DNA of 64,000 nucleotides from assembly GCF_036417845.1 (NCBI RefSeq), contig NC_089980.1:50714501-50778500 (forward strand), written 5' to 3'. Both the position numbers and the translations under genes were made by a program. The DNA is from Apteryx mantelli (lineage: Eukaryota; Chordata; Aves; Apterygiformes; Apterygidae). Shown here piece after piece: positions 24,234 to 36,350 of this stretch. The notes under the pieces are model-generated. The model was given only the letters and a program-made list of their open reading frames with translations. It was not told the DNA's origin and did no database searches. Position 1 is the stretch's first letter. Each line of letters starts with the position of its first letter.

Positions 24234-27200
24234 GTAAGTATAATCCATATTGCTTTGAAATCTAAGATTCTTCCCCCAAAAAAATCAAGAAAACTTCACA
24301 ACAACTGAAAAGCGTTCTGTGTTAGTATGGAAACGTTTAAATTTCATTAAATAACATATGTATCATAGTGGACTAAATTTAATCCTGGAAGTAGCAGACA
24401 TAGAAACAAAGACAGGAAAGTAAAATGATGCCAGAAGGCAGTCTGTGTTGGGGACAGCTCATGTAGAACACTACATCTGGTCTTTCATGGCAAAGCTAGC
24501 AGAGTGAACCACAGTTATGTCTTGTTTAAACTGGCTGCTAATAGTAAGTGTGACAGCACAAAAAAGTTTTTTAGTTTGCATTCGTGTAACCTTACTGTGC
24601 AGCTCCATAAGCATCTACTTTTCCTTTAATAAAGTACAAGAAAAAATAATGGAAGGTTTAACATTACATTCAGAATTATGAACAAATATTATGCAACCAC
24701 ATTATACATGCAGTACAGGAAAGTGAGAAATACCATATATGTCATGCTTGCATTAGAGAACAGAGTGCATGGCAAGTGCTATTTAAAATCTGATATATTC
24801 TTAGGAATTGAGGGATGCTGGAACTTACAATCATCTTGTACCAATTTCTTTTTTTTTGTGGAGAAAATTTTCTTAAATTGCTAAATCTGCTAAATTATTT
24901 TGACTTTTTAAATTTGATAATTTAAATAAAACAAGTACTAATACTGCTTGTGTTACACTAAGTGGTATTTATGCATATCAAGAAATAGGGATTTTTTTAT
25001 GAAATACACTGTTACAAGTTTGTTAGGTGAGAAGCAGCAAAAAGGTTGGTAATTCATGTTGCTCACACTGCTCAAGCCACTTTGAACAATTTCAAGCAAC
25101 CTGTAGCTCCTTCTGTATTTACCATCAGAATTCTATCTATGTATTCAAAATTACTCTTTAGTAAATAACACCTAATGCTCTACATACTTGTAGCCATTTT
25201 CCTCTACTTAGAACAGGTAGAATCTTTAGGACAGAATTTATCTTGCAAAGAACTAAATGCTAGGAGGAAAATTTTTGATTTCTATGTATCTATTCTAGAT
25301 AAATATTGTAGCTAGAGTATCTTTAGTTTGAAATACAAATATAACAATTTCCAGTAATAAAAAATAGCACACCCCAGATTTTAATACAGTTTTAATTTAC
25401 GATGCAACTCAGTTACCTCTGTGCTGTGCATCAGCAGGACATTCTGCATACTGGGTAAATTACTGCCTTAAACAATAACAGACTTAAGATTGTTTTGTTA
25501 TGAGTAGCACCTTAAGGCTCAGAGTTTGCTGGTTACTATTTGTGAAACTGTGGCACAGGCTTCATCATGACACTCATTTACTTCACAAAACATGACAGAT
25601 AAGTACTGTTTTTTCTAACTTGCATATCCTTTATGCTTATCTGGTTATAGCTAGGATCAAAGGGTAAAAATGCATGGCGGGGGGGGATGACAGCTAACAA
25701 GGTAGAAAAATTAAATGTTCCAAATTAATGGAAAAATCTGCTCTTCCCTTTGTTTCTGCTTTGGGTATGAGAAAACATGAAGTCAGACTAAACACTGTAC
25801 AGAAAATACAGTCAAGTGCAGGCATGTATTGTATGTTTTTATACACAAGAACGTTGAAATTTTAAGAGAAACTTAAACTAGAAATTCTCACTAAGATTTT
25901 ACTTAAATTAGAAATTGAATGGTGGCAATTCGGTTTAAATTGTCCTAGTACCTTAATATTGTTCTGACAGAAATGGCATTTCCCCATCTTCCATTTTCTT
26001 GGGGATAACATATCTCAGTCCTACAACAAGTATTTTAATAATTTTTTTCTTTCATTTAGGTTTTGTTCCCTGTGAAATGCTTTTTCGTGATTGTTTCTTT
26101 CCTTGGAAAGACCACTTTGGCTAACTGGTTTCCAGGAGGTGCCCATGGCTTGCTGCAGGGTACACTGCAGCTGTTTTGCCAAAGGCAGGAGCCCAAGGTA
26201 CACTGTCAATCTTGGAGAAGATTGTTCAGCTGCTTCTGTTGAATGGAAATCTCCTCTTGATTTCCCCAAAAGTCTTTGACCAGGCCAATGGAAGTTTTGG
26301 TATTGCCTAACTAGAAACCAGGGCCCTGCAAACTAGTTATGCCTGGCAGTGTCATGATCAAAACCTGCAGCCAACCACCATTTCTCTCAATTTTCACTCA
26401 GTTGTAGAGATCAGAAAGGCAGGGGATGGCAAGATGCGATCTCCTAGTTGAGACAGTCTAATTTTAATGCATTTCTTCTATCTAGAAGCAGGTTTTCCTC
26501 TTTTGCCACAAAAATGTCTGGCAACACTGAGCAATTAACAGCACTGAAGCCAGTCAGAAAGAGATTAATCCTTAATTATGCATTCCTTAGCATCTTACTA
26601 TGGATTGTGGAGTCCACGTTAAATAAGCATTGAGGAGTCATAATTATTGGATTCAACTGAAACTGTCCTTTGAGAACATGAATTCAATGCAAGTACTCTG
26701 AAAAAAGACCAGTGGGAAGACTTAAGAGGAAAAAAGCCTTTGCTTGAAAACTAAATAACTGCTCTAAGCACATGGCCAAACATCAAGTAGAGAACTGCAT
26801 ACCAGCCTCGCGGCTCATCCAGTGAGCTCTGTCCTGTGTGCTGAACTACAAGTAAGCATGAAATTAAGGCCTGAACTCTAAGGGGTAAACTCAAGATGAA
26901 GAGTTCATCAAGCATGCATCTGGGGACCTTAATTCTAGTATTCCCCAAGTTATGCGTGCTTATCTCTGTAAATGCATATTACTTATGTGCAAGAATGTAC
27001 AGTCTAACTCTGAAAGGTGAATTAAAAAGGGGCCTGCTCTGTTGCTTAGTGCTGAACAGAGAAAGTGGCATGCTTTTAAAGGATCCACAGAAAGTATGGA
27101 ATAGAACCAAGTTAACTTTAGAGAACTGGAAACCAGGAAGGAGTGGCATTGACCAGACATAAGTATCACAGCACATGCTGTTCTTGAGGCGCCAACTGAA

Positions 27201-30200
27201 TCTATTTTGGGGTTGTGCAGGTGTATCCTGCTAGGGAACCTTTCACTATTCTTCAGACACCAGAAATACCAAAACAAAAATGTCCTGCAAGTAAACAAAG
27301 TGTTATGAATTAACTATGAAACCTTTCATCCTAAGCAGTAATTTAATTTTAATCATCTAAAGTCCTAAAAAAAAAAGTTAGAAAAGATGAATGAAATCTC
27401 AACAAGAGGTACAGTATTACTAACACAGTACTTCTTCTGAAGGTATGCTGGAAAACATTAGTATGTGCCACTCAATGCTAGTTCACTTGCTCATCTAAGT
27501 TACATCTGTGTATTCTGTTTGTGAGGGCAGATGGGTTTCCCTCTTACCTGTATTGTCAAGGAGTTAATGGCTTGTCTGCTACAGCTGGAGAACACATTAC
27601 ATTTTCAAGCCACCTATCTTTACCTGCCTGAATTTAAAATTTTCTCTCCTGCTAGGTTATATGAACAGAAGGTTAATGTATCTTTTTTTCAATTCAGCAG
27701 ATCTGCTGAATCTATCTCAGTGTGACAACTTTAAGTTTGCATTACTCTGTTTGACCATTTTTGCAGCAAGATATGTAACCTTTTGCTAAATCACATAACC
27801 TTGGGAAGAGTGCTTGTTATATTTTGTTTCCTGGTACTAAATACTTTTCCCATTCACCATCTTTAGAGCATTCCCTACAATATTAGTATTACTCACACAG
27901 TGGGTTACTTCAGCCTCCAAATCATGATGGAGAGTTAATGCAGTACACTTGAAGGATGCCCTACGGCTGCTAACTGTCTTCCTTTGTTGTGCAGAGAAAG
28001 CCATGAGCATTTTTACTTTTTTATCAAACATTCAAGACTGTTTCAGAAAGATTCAGATCAATCTCTAGGTTGCTAAGTACATACCTTCTGTGTGGGTACA
28101 TGTCTGCACAATAGTTCCTCAGGCATGGAGTTGCAGCTTTGATATTTTATGAAAATTAACCCTGACTAGCTAGTAAGCTTTCTTTTATAGCTGTAAGATG
28201 GTTTGTTCTAACTTTTTTTAAAAAAAGTAATACTGTAATTGCTTGTTAGTGATGTTTAAAATGTTTAACTACAGATACAGTTTTTTCCATGCAGTTTAGT
28301 TACACAGTTAAATGTGAATATGCAATATAGAGCTCATCTAAAGAAGACGAAAATCTTTACTAATGCCTGTATAAAGCAGTCATTCTATTAAAAAGTTTGG
28401 GTTGGTCTGCTTGTTTTTAATGCAAAAAACCCTGTCCTTATAATTTTTCTAGTATCTGAACTTATTACAAAAATTAAACTGTGGAAGTTAAAAATGCTAT
28501 GTGCACAGGTAAGTAGGCATGCAGTGGCATATGAAAGCCAGAGACTGGTAGATCAGATTGTGATGGATCTTACAACTGTACTACATGACCATACAGTATT
28601 ACACTCAATTTTCCACTGAGCTGTTGAATAAGGTAGTCAATTTTACAGATAGTTAACCTGGCAGGGTACTATATGCTTTAGGGATTTTTTTTTTTTTCCT
28701 CCACTTAGTGATCTAAACTTCTACCCCTTCTCAACAATAAAGGACTAGGCCTTGGTTTAAAGTTGAATAGTAAAATGCAAAAAAAGGAGATTATAAAAGA
28801 GCTTCCACTTCTCCACAGAAATACATACTCTTTTAATTGTTTGTTCCTAATGCATTAAAAACCTACTTCACCCCTAAAAATCTGTTTCATCACCTTGGGG
28901 AAAAAAAATCAACCCCAGAACAGAAACCATCCTGTTCAACACTGGAATCACTGTAAGCAGAGACCTGCAGGACTGAGTGGGCATTGAGCCTGGACTGGTC
29001 TTGGCATTTTACGCAGAGGTCTTTCAAACACTATTGGTACAGCCTCTGGCAACAGAAAATTCACCCAATGTATTTTCCAAGGAGAAAGAGAGCAATCCTA
29101 ACTTACAGTCCAAAGCATAAAGCATTAGGTTCAACAACAGCCTTTGGCCTGCTGTACCTTTTATCTGCAAATACACCATATTAATTAGGTTTGATAATAC
29201 TAATTGGAGGTAAGCCTGTACAGTATTTACAGAGTTCTTCAAGGAAAACCAAAGAACTGTAAAGACTGAGATGGATGATTAAGAGGAGATGGTTTGAACG
29301 AGTAGTACAGTCACCCCTTCCACCCCTCCGCTATTTATATGCGGTTCTGAAGTGACCACTAAACACCAGTGTGATGAAACCTAAAGCTGGAGTTCCTGGT
29401 ACTCATTAACAACCCAGAGTTGGGTTTTGAAAATATTCAGGCTATTCTGAAAGGCATCTCTATACCTAAGAGGATTATGTCAAGGTTGTATTGAAGGTAT
29501 CACTGGTTCAAGGTGTGAACAGTACATTAAAGGGTTTTTTTTGGAAGGGGGGGAGGGGGGGCTTTCTTACTATTTTTCAACTTTTGACTAGCTGCACTGT
29601 GTAGCCAGTTACCTTAATTAGCGATACACTATGGATTAGGTTTGTTCTGGGGAATCTACACCATCACCTCTATCACAAAGTTTCCAAGTCCAACACTAAA
29701 TATTTAATTTCTTCTTTATTCTCCTGTTATTCTCCACTTCTGTTTTTGGACTCTGGGTGTGTAGCTATCAGTTTTCCTAATGAAACAAATAATACTTAAG
29801 CTTGTACCAGAAACCTCATTTTCTGTCTGGCACTAAGATTAGAAATGCATATAGTTCTTCAATAAAATCAATCAAATTTTACCCTTTAGGGTAAAACAGA
29901 TGCATTTTTCTCTTGTCAAGGAAGTCTGATCTCTGCAAATCAGATTTAATCTTGGAAAGTTACAGAGAAGGGTAAGTTTCCCATTGTAAACTATGCAATG
30001 TACAAGATAAAGGTATTAATTCAGCTTGTTGGCAAGCTGGATCCTGAAACAGACTTCAAATGCCAGTGTCCCTTGATGAATGAGGAAAGGAGCTAAATAC
30101 ACTTCTGGCACTTACCCTGCAGAACACAATGGATTTTTTGTTCATTTCACAGCCTTTATTATAAAGCATTGTATTGCTTTTAGTATGCTGTAGCCACACA

Positions 30201-30406
30201 ATTTGTATACTTCAGAATGCCAAGGTATACTGAAAATCAGACTTTGAGAATTTAGTATGAAATTCAAGTATATGCTGTTTTATTCAAATGAATGCTCACC
30301 TACAAACTCAAGCTGTTCTGTAGCACTAACTCCTTGTCAATGAGGAGTAGCAGGACAGAAAAACTATGGCTGTTCATTACCTTAATTCCTTTCTGTTTTA
30401 TGGCAG
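24234..30406 (+). other. PLD5: PLD5 intron
   Basis: This 6.2-kb AT-rich intron is flanked by GTAAGT and TTTCTGTTTTATGGCAG, phase 0. It contains simple runs (poly-G near 25679 and G-rich 29544-29561) and many short chance frames. I see no gene, RNA or recognisable repeat in it. Confidence 0.8.
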
Positions 30407-30521
30407 AAATTCTTTGACCTTGAAGAAGAGAGTGCATGCTTTCTTAAAGAACAGAAGAATGCTTCCCTCCCCAAATTAAATCGTAACAAATATATGGTGA
30501 CTGATGGAGCTGCATACATTG
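30407..30521 (+). CDS. PLD5: PLD5 coding exon with degenerate second HKD motif
   Basis: The exon is 115 bases, phase 0 at the start and phase 1 at the end (the first base of a Gly codon), before GTAAGT. It encodes KFFDLEEESACFLKEQKN, then ASLPKLNRNKYMVTDGAAYI. Active family members have N-H-N-K-Y-M-V-T-x here; this copy has Arg (CGT at 30482-30484) in place of the catalytic His, while the Lys and the Asp of K-x4-D remain. Loss of the His is expected to abolish the phosphodiesterase chemistry, in line with PLD5 being regarded as inactive. The exon edge lies inside the motif. Confidence 0.95.
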
Positions 30522-32971
30522 GTAAGTAACTGTATCTCAAGAAGTTCTAGTTTATTTGTAGCCAAAAGCCCAAAAGAACATTGATTTGTAAGTTAGGAAT
30601 CTACAACTGATATGCTTGTTAAGTTAAAAATACTGGACTTGCATCTTAAGGAACCTGGATGAAGACTGAGCTTTGAAAGGAAGATGAAATTTTTCATTAA
30701 AAAAACTGTTTAGATAAGTTTCCTCCCCGCTTCCTCCTATTAATCAGTTTCTCCAAAAGCAGCATGGTGTTTTCAGTATTTAGAAACAGACTGAAAACAC
30801 AAACACAGCATACTTTAGGGAGAAGGAATAAACTGGATGAATGAAGATGGACTATTCTCCATTTTCCATGTGATTATGAAAGCTATGGTCATCATGGTAA
30901 ATATTGGACAAATGACTGTCCTCCTCCTCTTCTGAAGTCATCTTATTAACTGTATACTGTAATGACTCATTTCAGACACCATTTTTTAACATTAGGTACA
31001 TTTCTAATAGATATGAAAAATAAGAAAAATCTCATTGTGGATTAAAGATATATTTAAATAATATGTTTGTGTACAGCAGCTAACAAAGGTTCTTTATCAG
31101 TCAATGCTCATTAAATGGATAACAACTATCTTTTAAAAAAAATCAGCTTGAGCTGGGCTCCAGGACCAGCAAACTGCTACTGAACAAAACGTAACTCAGG
31201 AGATTCTATAAAGTCTAAAGAAAACAAACATTCTAATAGGCTGCAACTCATGCTTTCGTTGCCTACCTGCTCACCCTGAGTTTCTGTAAAGAGCTTAAAG
31301 CCAGGGATCATAAAGGGAATGAGTGAGGACACAGGCTGCAACCCAGAAGCATTTCTGTTCACATGGATGAATAATGGAGAATCACAGAGTCTAGAGAGAT
31401 GTCTGAGAGCTCCTCTTAAAAGCTCACCTTGATGGGTTCTTGAGTATATCCCAGTTTCTTAGACCATGCCTTGAATTAAATATGTGGACCAGGACATAGT
31501 GTCCTCTCTTTAAAACTGTCATCACAAAATCATAGCTATGATTTGCAGAAACCATAGACATCTCATTAAAAGTTTTCTGTCACCTTGGATGCTCTGTGGA
31601 CTACTACTGAATCCCAAAAATTACCTTTCATTATTTTCAGTCACTGAATACTTTGTTTCAAAAAAGTCACTTCTCCATTCTCTTTAGTATTTTGGCACCC
31701 TATTCTCTTTACCTATCCAAACCTTTTTTCTCACTTTAAGTAGTACAGCTTAATCCTCTCAGGTCTCCCAAATGTTTTATGAGTCCCCAGATCCTCTGTT
31801 TACTTAATTTAAAAAAACTTTCCAATACCCAGATCCAATTTCAGTACCTTAAAGTGTCTACACAGCATGGATTCTTAGCTAAGTTGCTTTTATTCCTTCC
31901 CATTCTCCTTTCCCCCTTTGCTCCTCTCAAGTCATACAGATAATTGCATCTTGGCATATATCCCACAGTAATACTAGGTAGGATTTTTTTTTTTTTAAGA
32001 AAGAAAAAATTAAAGCTATTTGAAAGGAATACAAATGCATGTGGTTAAGGACCTGATGCATCCTTTCCTTGAAAGCATATGAAGAAATGTTCCTTATGAT
32101 CAGACCTTGATTTTACAATCCTTGACAATTTCAGAATTCTTACATTTCCCTTTGCAGTAACTGAAAATGGCTCTCGAAAGAAAGGGTATGCAGTTCTCAG
32201 ATACCTTCATGTATTTATGTTCAGACATTCTGTTTTAAAAGATGACCTCTAGGATCCAGTATTTTGGAGAAAATACATTGTACAAAGTAAAACTGAAATA
32301 GCTATTTCTTTTTATTTCACTGAAGCTGTAACTGAAATGCTTATTTTATCTGTTTTCCATTAATCTAGTTATCCTTTCTTTGCCTTGCTATCATCAGGAT
32401 TTGAAACACTCATTCATTACCTTAAGACTTCATGCAACAAAAGGGGTAGTAACTGGAATAAAACAACAATAAAATTGCTTTCTTTTCCTGAAATAGTGTC
32501 TGTCAGCTGGTAACCTGTAAAGGATCTCTTGGTATGGCTCAGCATTACAGAGCAACCACTATCCATCCCATCTACGTTAAATCGTTTATACAGCCAAAAG
32601 TATTTTTATCCTTGGCACTAAAAAGGCTGACGAGGAAAGTAAATGGGGTAATAATACAATGTATACAAAAGGAAGAACAAGTTAGTTTTGAATAAATAAA
32701 AGAACCTGTTTTGGCTTGTGATGGATTAGAGTTGTTAAATTTGCACAAACCATCTGCACTACGCTCCGGTACATGATAGAGATTTTTTTTTTCCTGTCAG
32801 TATAGAAAACTGATTTCCATATATGTCTTAGTATATCTCTAGGTAGGTGTTGGGGAGAATGATACTTTATCATGCTGGATTGCCTTTGGCAGATGAGTGT
32901 TTTTGTGGGGTTTGTTTTTGTTTTTTAAACAATGTTACAAACTCATCGTATATTCCTGCATTTCTTTGTAG
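30522..32971 (+). other. PLD5: PLD5 last intron
   Basis: This 2.5-kb intron runs from GTAAGT to GCATTTCTTTGTAG, phase 1. It is AT-rich with homopolymer runs (for example T-run near 31986) and no supported gene or repeat. Confidence 0.85.
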
Positions 32972-33207
32972 GTAATTTTGATTGGGTAGGAAATGCTTTT
33001 ACACAGAATGCTGGAGCTGGCCTTGTTATCAACCAAGCAGACGCGGGGAACAGCACAAGCATCATTAAGCAACTCAAAGCTGTTTTTGAAAGGGACTGGT
33101 ATTCACATTATGCCAAAAGTTTACAACCAACAAAAATCCCAAACTGTTTTAATTACAAACTTAATAAAGCAACATCAAATAAGACTGTCATGAGCAATGT
33201 GAATTAG
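32972..33207 (+). CDS. PLD5: PLD5 last coding exon
   Basis: The exon completes the split Gly codon and encodes GNFDWVGNAFTQNAGAGLVI, then NQAD, IIKQLKAVFERDWYSHYAKS and LQPTKIPNC before a divergent tail and the TAG at 33205-33207. Coding length is 236 bases with the stop. FDW occupies the place of SNW in PLD3, so the conserved Asn of the G-x-x-N box is Asp, a second departure from an active site. FERDW-Y-S-x-YAK matches the family C-terminus (FLRDWDSPYS in PLD3). The last ~20 residues, after NC, are weakly conserved, which fits the end of the gene. Confidence 0.96.
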
Positions 33208-35261
33208 AAAGACTATTCTACTGCTTAGTAGGGCAATGAAGAATTACAGTGGGGTGTAGCCCTATTTCATACTTACAGAAAAAAGACTTAAAGAAAAACA
33301 GCAAAAAAAGGGTTTGGTTTGGGGGATTTTTTTGTTTTTAGGAAAAAGCACACTTATATAGAAAATGTCTAAGGTATATTCTCTATATGAATTATTTAAG
33401 ACTTTCAAATTTGTCACTTCTGACACTGAACACAAATTTCTGCTTCCATGTTACTTTTTACGTTCCACTTTTGAACGTAACAGCATGCGTCAAATTTTCA
33501 GTTTTAGGGCTTTCCCTACTTCCCATCCTGGCTAGAACAAACCCAGAGGCAGAACCAAGATTCAAGCTACAAAATGACATTCTAAGATCCGTTATTACTG
33601 ACATATAAGTGGATGGGAGATTTCCCCCATTAAAGGAATAAGCAAACATTTGGCCATATAAATCATTCCCTTTAAATAAATGACTAGTCACTCAGATTTT
33701 TACTAGTTCTGAGCACATTGTTTGAGTATCACTCTTTCTCTAAGTTTTCTAACTATCCTTAAAATAGATTAGAGTTACATGACTGGTAATGCATTCATCT
33801 CCTAAGAGTATCAGAAAGTTTTGAGGAATGGGGGTTGGTCTAATCAAATTCATCATAATCCCTAAAGCCTCTCAGATAAATGGATTTCTATCAAAGTAAT
33901 TTGGATTTCTTTCAGCATAACACTTACTTCTAATTATACTAGTATCTAACTATGAAAATCTCTGTATTGTGAGTATGGTAAAGATCAAGGACAGACTTTT
34001 CCTGAAATCTGAAGGTTATTTTCCCAATTTAGGTATTTATCAACTGAGAGTCAGCAGTTGTGTATGTATGATTAAACCAATGCATTAGTATTAAATACTG
34101 CTTTTTAGAAAGGTCAAGGGTTGTGCAAAACCATATAACAATAGTAGTTCAATGACCGTACTTGCATTTTTGTTGTTTTTACACCTGTAAATTCTTTTTG
34201 CTAGCTATCACTTCAAAAAAAATTTGGAAAGTTGTATTTTTCAGTTAAAATGTCACCATGTAGGTGAATACATCAGCACAAACAGGAATATGATGCTTTC
34301 ATTTGGGCCAGTTTCAGGTGGTGTTTATTAGTGTGCCTCTACAAACATGGCTTAGTTGCAGCAAGAAGCAACTGTTCTGTAAAACTGCAAATTTGCTCTT
34401 TAAAAAAAAGGCAAAAAAGATTTTTAATGTTTGACAATTTTTTTTCCCAGTCTGAGCTGTATCAGCTTAGTTTCTTAACAAAAAGGTTTCCTTACTATCC
34501 CTGAGCTTCTGCTGAAGAAATTCAGCTACGAAAGAAGCTGCATTCTGCATTTTGTTAAAACATTCACATAACTTTTTCCGAAACGCAGGCCATTTTCACC
34601 TGGCTGTATGTTGTTGAAGGCACACTTTGAAAGCTGTAGGGTCACAGAGGGAGGAAAAAAAAAAAAGTCTCAAGGGACTATTTTAATCTTAAGAATGAAT
34701 TAAAAACCCAGCTTCACTTTCAAGACACAGATTTAATTTGCAAGGTTGGGGGGAAAGTGGGGAAGAGAAGGTTTTATTTTCAACTAAGCACAGTTTAAGA
34801 AATCCTAAAAAGAGAATGCCATTTTCTGACATTTGCCAGCTAGAGATACATTTCAAAATTAGTTATGACTGCAAAAGGCCCATTTTGGTAAATAATGTTC
34901 ATTTCTTTTAGATTTTCCCAGCTCTGGATCATTTCAATGAAAAAGGAAGTAACAAGAAAAAAAATCTCTAAAATCTCTGTCAACTTTAGCAGAAAATATT
35001 CCGTGCAGTTTTAATGCTCAATCACATTTTGCTAATATTAAGATAAGCCCATGCAATTTATTAGCTTTCCCCCCACCCTGTGAAGAACAGCATATATTCT
35101 GATATTAGTAAAAGAAACAAACAAAAAAAAAACAATCTAAAGAGAAAACAGACATTACCTGAGTTGCTGTGAAGGAGAGATCTGTTTTTTCTTTCTTCTG
35201 TATATAATTTTAGAAATAAGTATAGCAGCTACAGGAGAATGCCTCAAATGTTTTTAATGGA

Positions 35262-35267
35262 AATAAA
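35262..35267 (+). terminator. Candidate poly(A) signal for PLD5
   Basis: AATAAA about 2.05 kb after the PLD5 stop, followed within 30 bases by TTTCTGTTG, a modest U/GU-rich element. Confidence 0.35.
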
Positions 35268-35476
35268 TGTTAATGCAGATTACTTTCTGTTGAAACTCTT
35301 ACTGATTTCAGCTGAGTTACACCACCAATGAATTTAGTTTTCATAGTCAAAGGGGGGGAGGGAAAAAAAAACATTTTTAAAAGCTGTTGAACTATTTGTC
35401 AAGTTTCAGGGGGACTCTTATGGGTGGGTGATTTTAAAGCTTGAAATGAATTTAATAGAGTCCTTACCTAAGATAC

Positions 35477-35503
35477 AATAATAACAATAATAATAATAAT
35501 AAT
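35477..35503. repeat. (AAT)n microsatellite
   Basis: About nine AAT units with one AAC interruption. Confidence 0.9.
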
Positions 35504-35800
35504 CTGTCTGGAATTGTCAGTTGTAATACCTGATGGCAATAATATACAAGAAGAATGAATCAATGTAATATTTTTCCCTCTTGCATTATGGATACTAGAA
35601 TGTGTTGGTTTTGATATGACATTTTGTACAAATAATGAAGAAACTCAGCAGAACAGAATTTTGTCAAATGATAAAGCTAAGCTGTTTTCAAAGCAGGATT
35701 CAGTGACAACATGAGATTATGGAGTTACCACTGACCTTCTATATCTAATTACCAAATGAGTGATTCAGATGCAGTAGTTTTATCGGCTAGATTCTGGGGC

Positions 35801-35806
35801 AATAAA
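35801..35806 (+). terminator. Candidate poly(A) signal for PLD5
   Basis: AATAAA about 2.6 kb after the PLD5 stop, followed by TTAGTTTGTAAGTG about 30 bases on, a reasonable GU-rich downstream element. Confidence 0.4.
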
Positions 35807-36251
35807 ATCATGAAGATTAACTGGTCCATTAGTTTGTAAGTGCATTCTTACTGGCCTGATGAACAAATTCTGGTGCTTCAATGACTGAGAAAAAAGCTCA
35901 TACAGAAAAGTACTTTTTTTAATAGTAGTAGTAGTACACTGTGTTTTTATGAATGGACACCTTCTACTGGGAAAGAGCGGTCAGCCATTCTACAATGGGA
36001 CTGGCAGGCATAAGTTTCATTTGGTATAAAGTATGGATTAATAATTTAGTAACTGTTTAGAATGGCAGCAGCTCCAAAGTAGTAAAGGCGGCTTTGGTCT
36101 GTTACATTAGCCAAAAGGAAGTGCATCCTTGGATTTAAGCAAGTAGAGACTTAAAGAAAAATCAGATTATTTTTTAAATCTGTTAAAGGGAATCATAGCC
36201 AATTATTTGTCTGGGGTTAGCACTGTTACTGTTTACTAGCTTTGATATAGC

Positions 36252-36350
36252 AGGCTTGATTCTGACCTCAGTTCTTTCTACCAATGTAAATTTGGAGCAA
36301 TTCCATTACAATTATTTCACATTGGTTTAGCAGTGATCAGAATCTAGACC
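36252..36350. repeat. Second palindromic MITE-like element
   Basis: GATTCTGA at 36258-36265 pairs with TCAGAATC at 36337-36344, and ACCAATGT at 36280-36287 pairs perfectly with ACATTGGT at 36319-36326. The layout is like the element at 22025 but the sequence belongs to another family, of the type 'gattctgatctca...ttacaccagtgtaa' that I recall from sauropsid genomes. Text at about 35305-35335 (GCTGAGTTACACCACCAATG) may be a partial relative. Confidence 0.65.
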
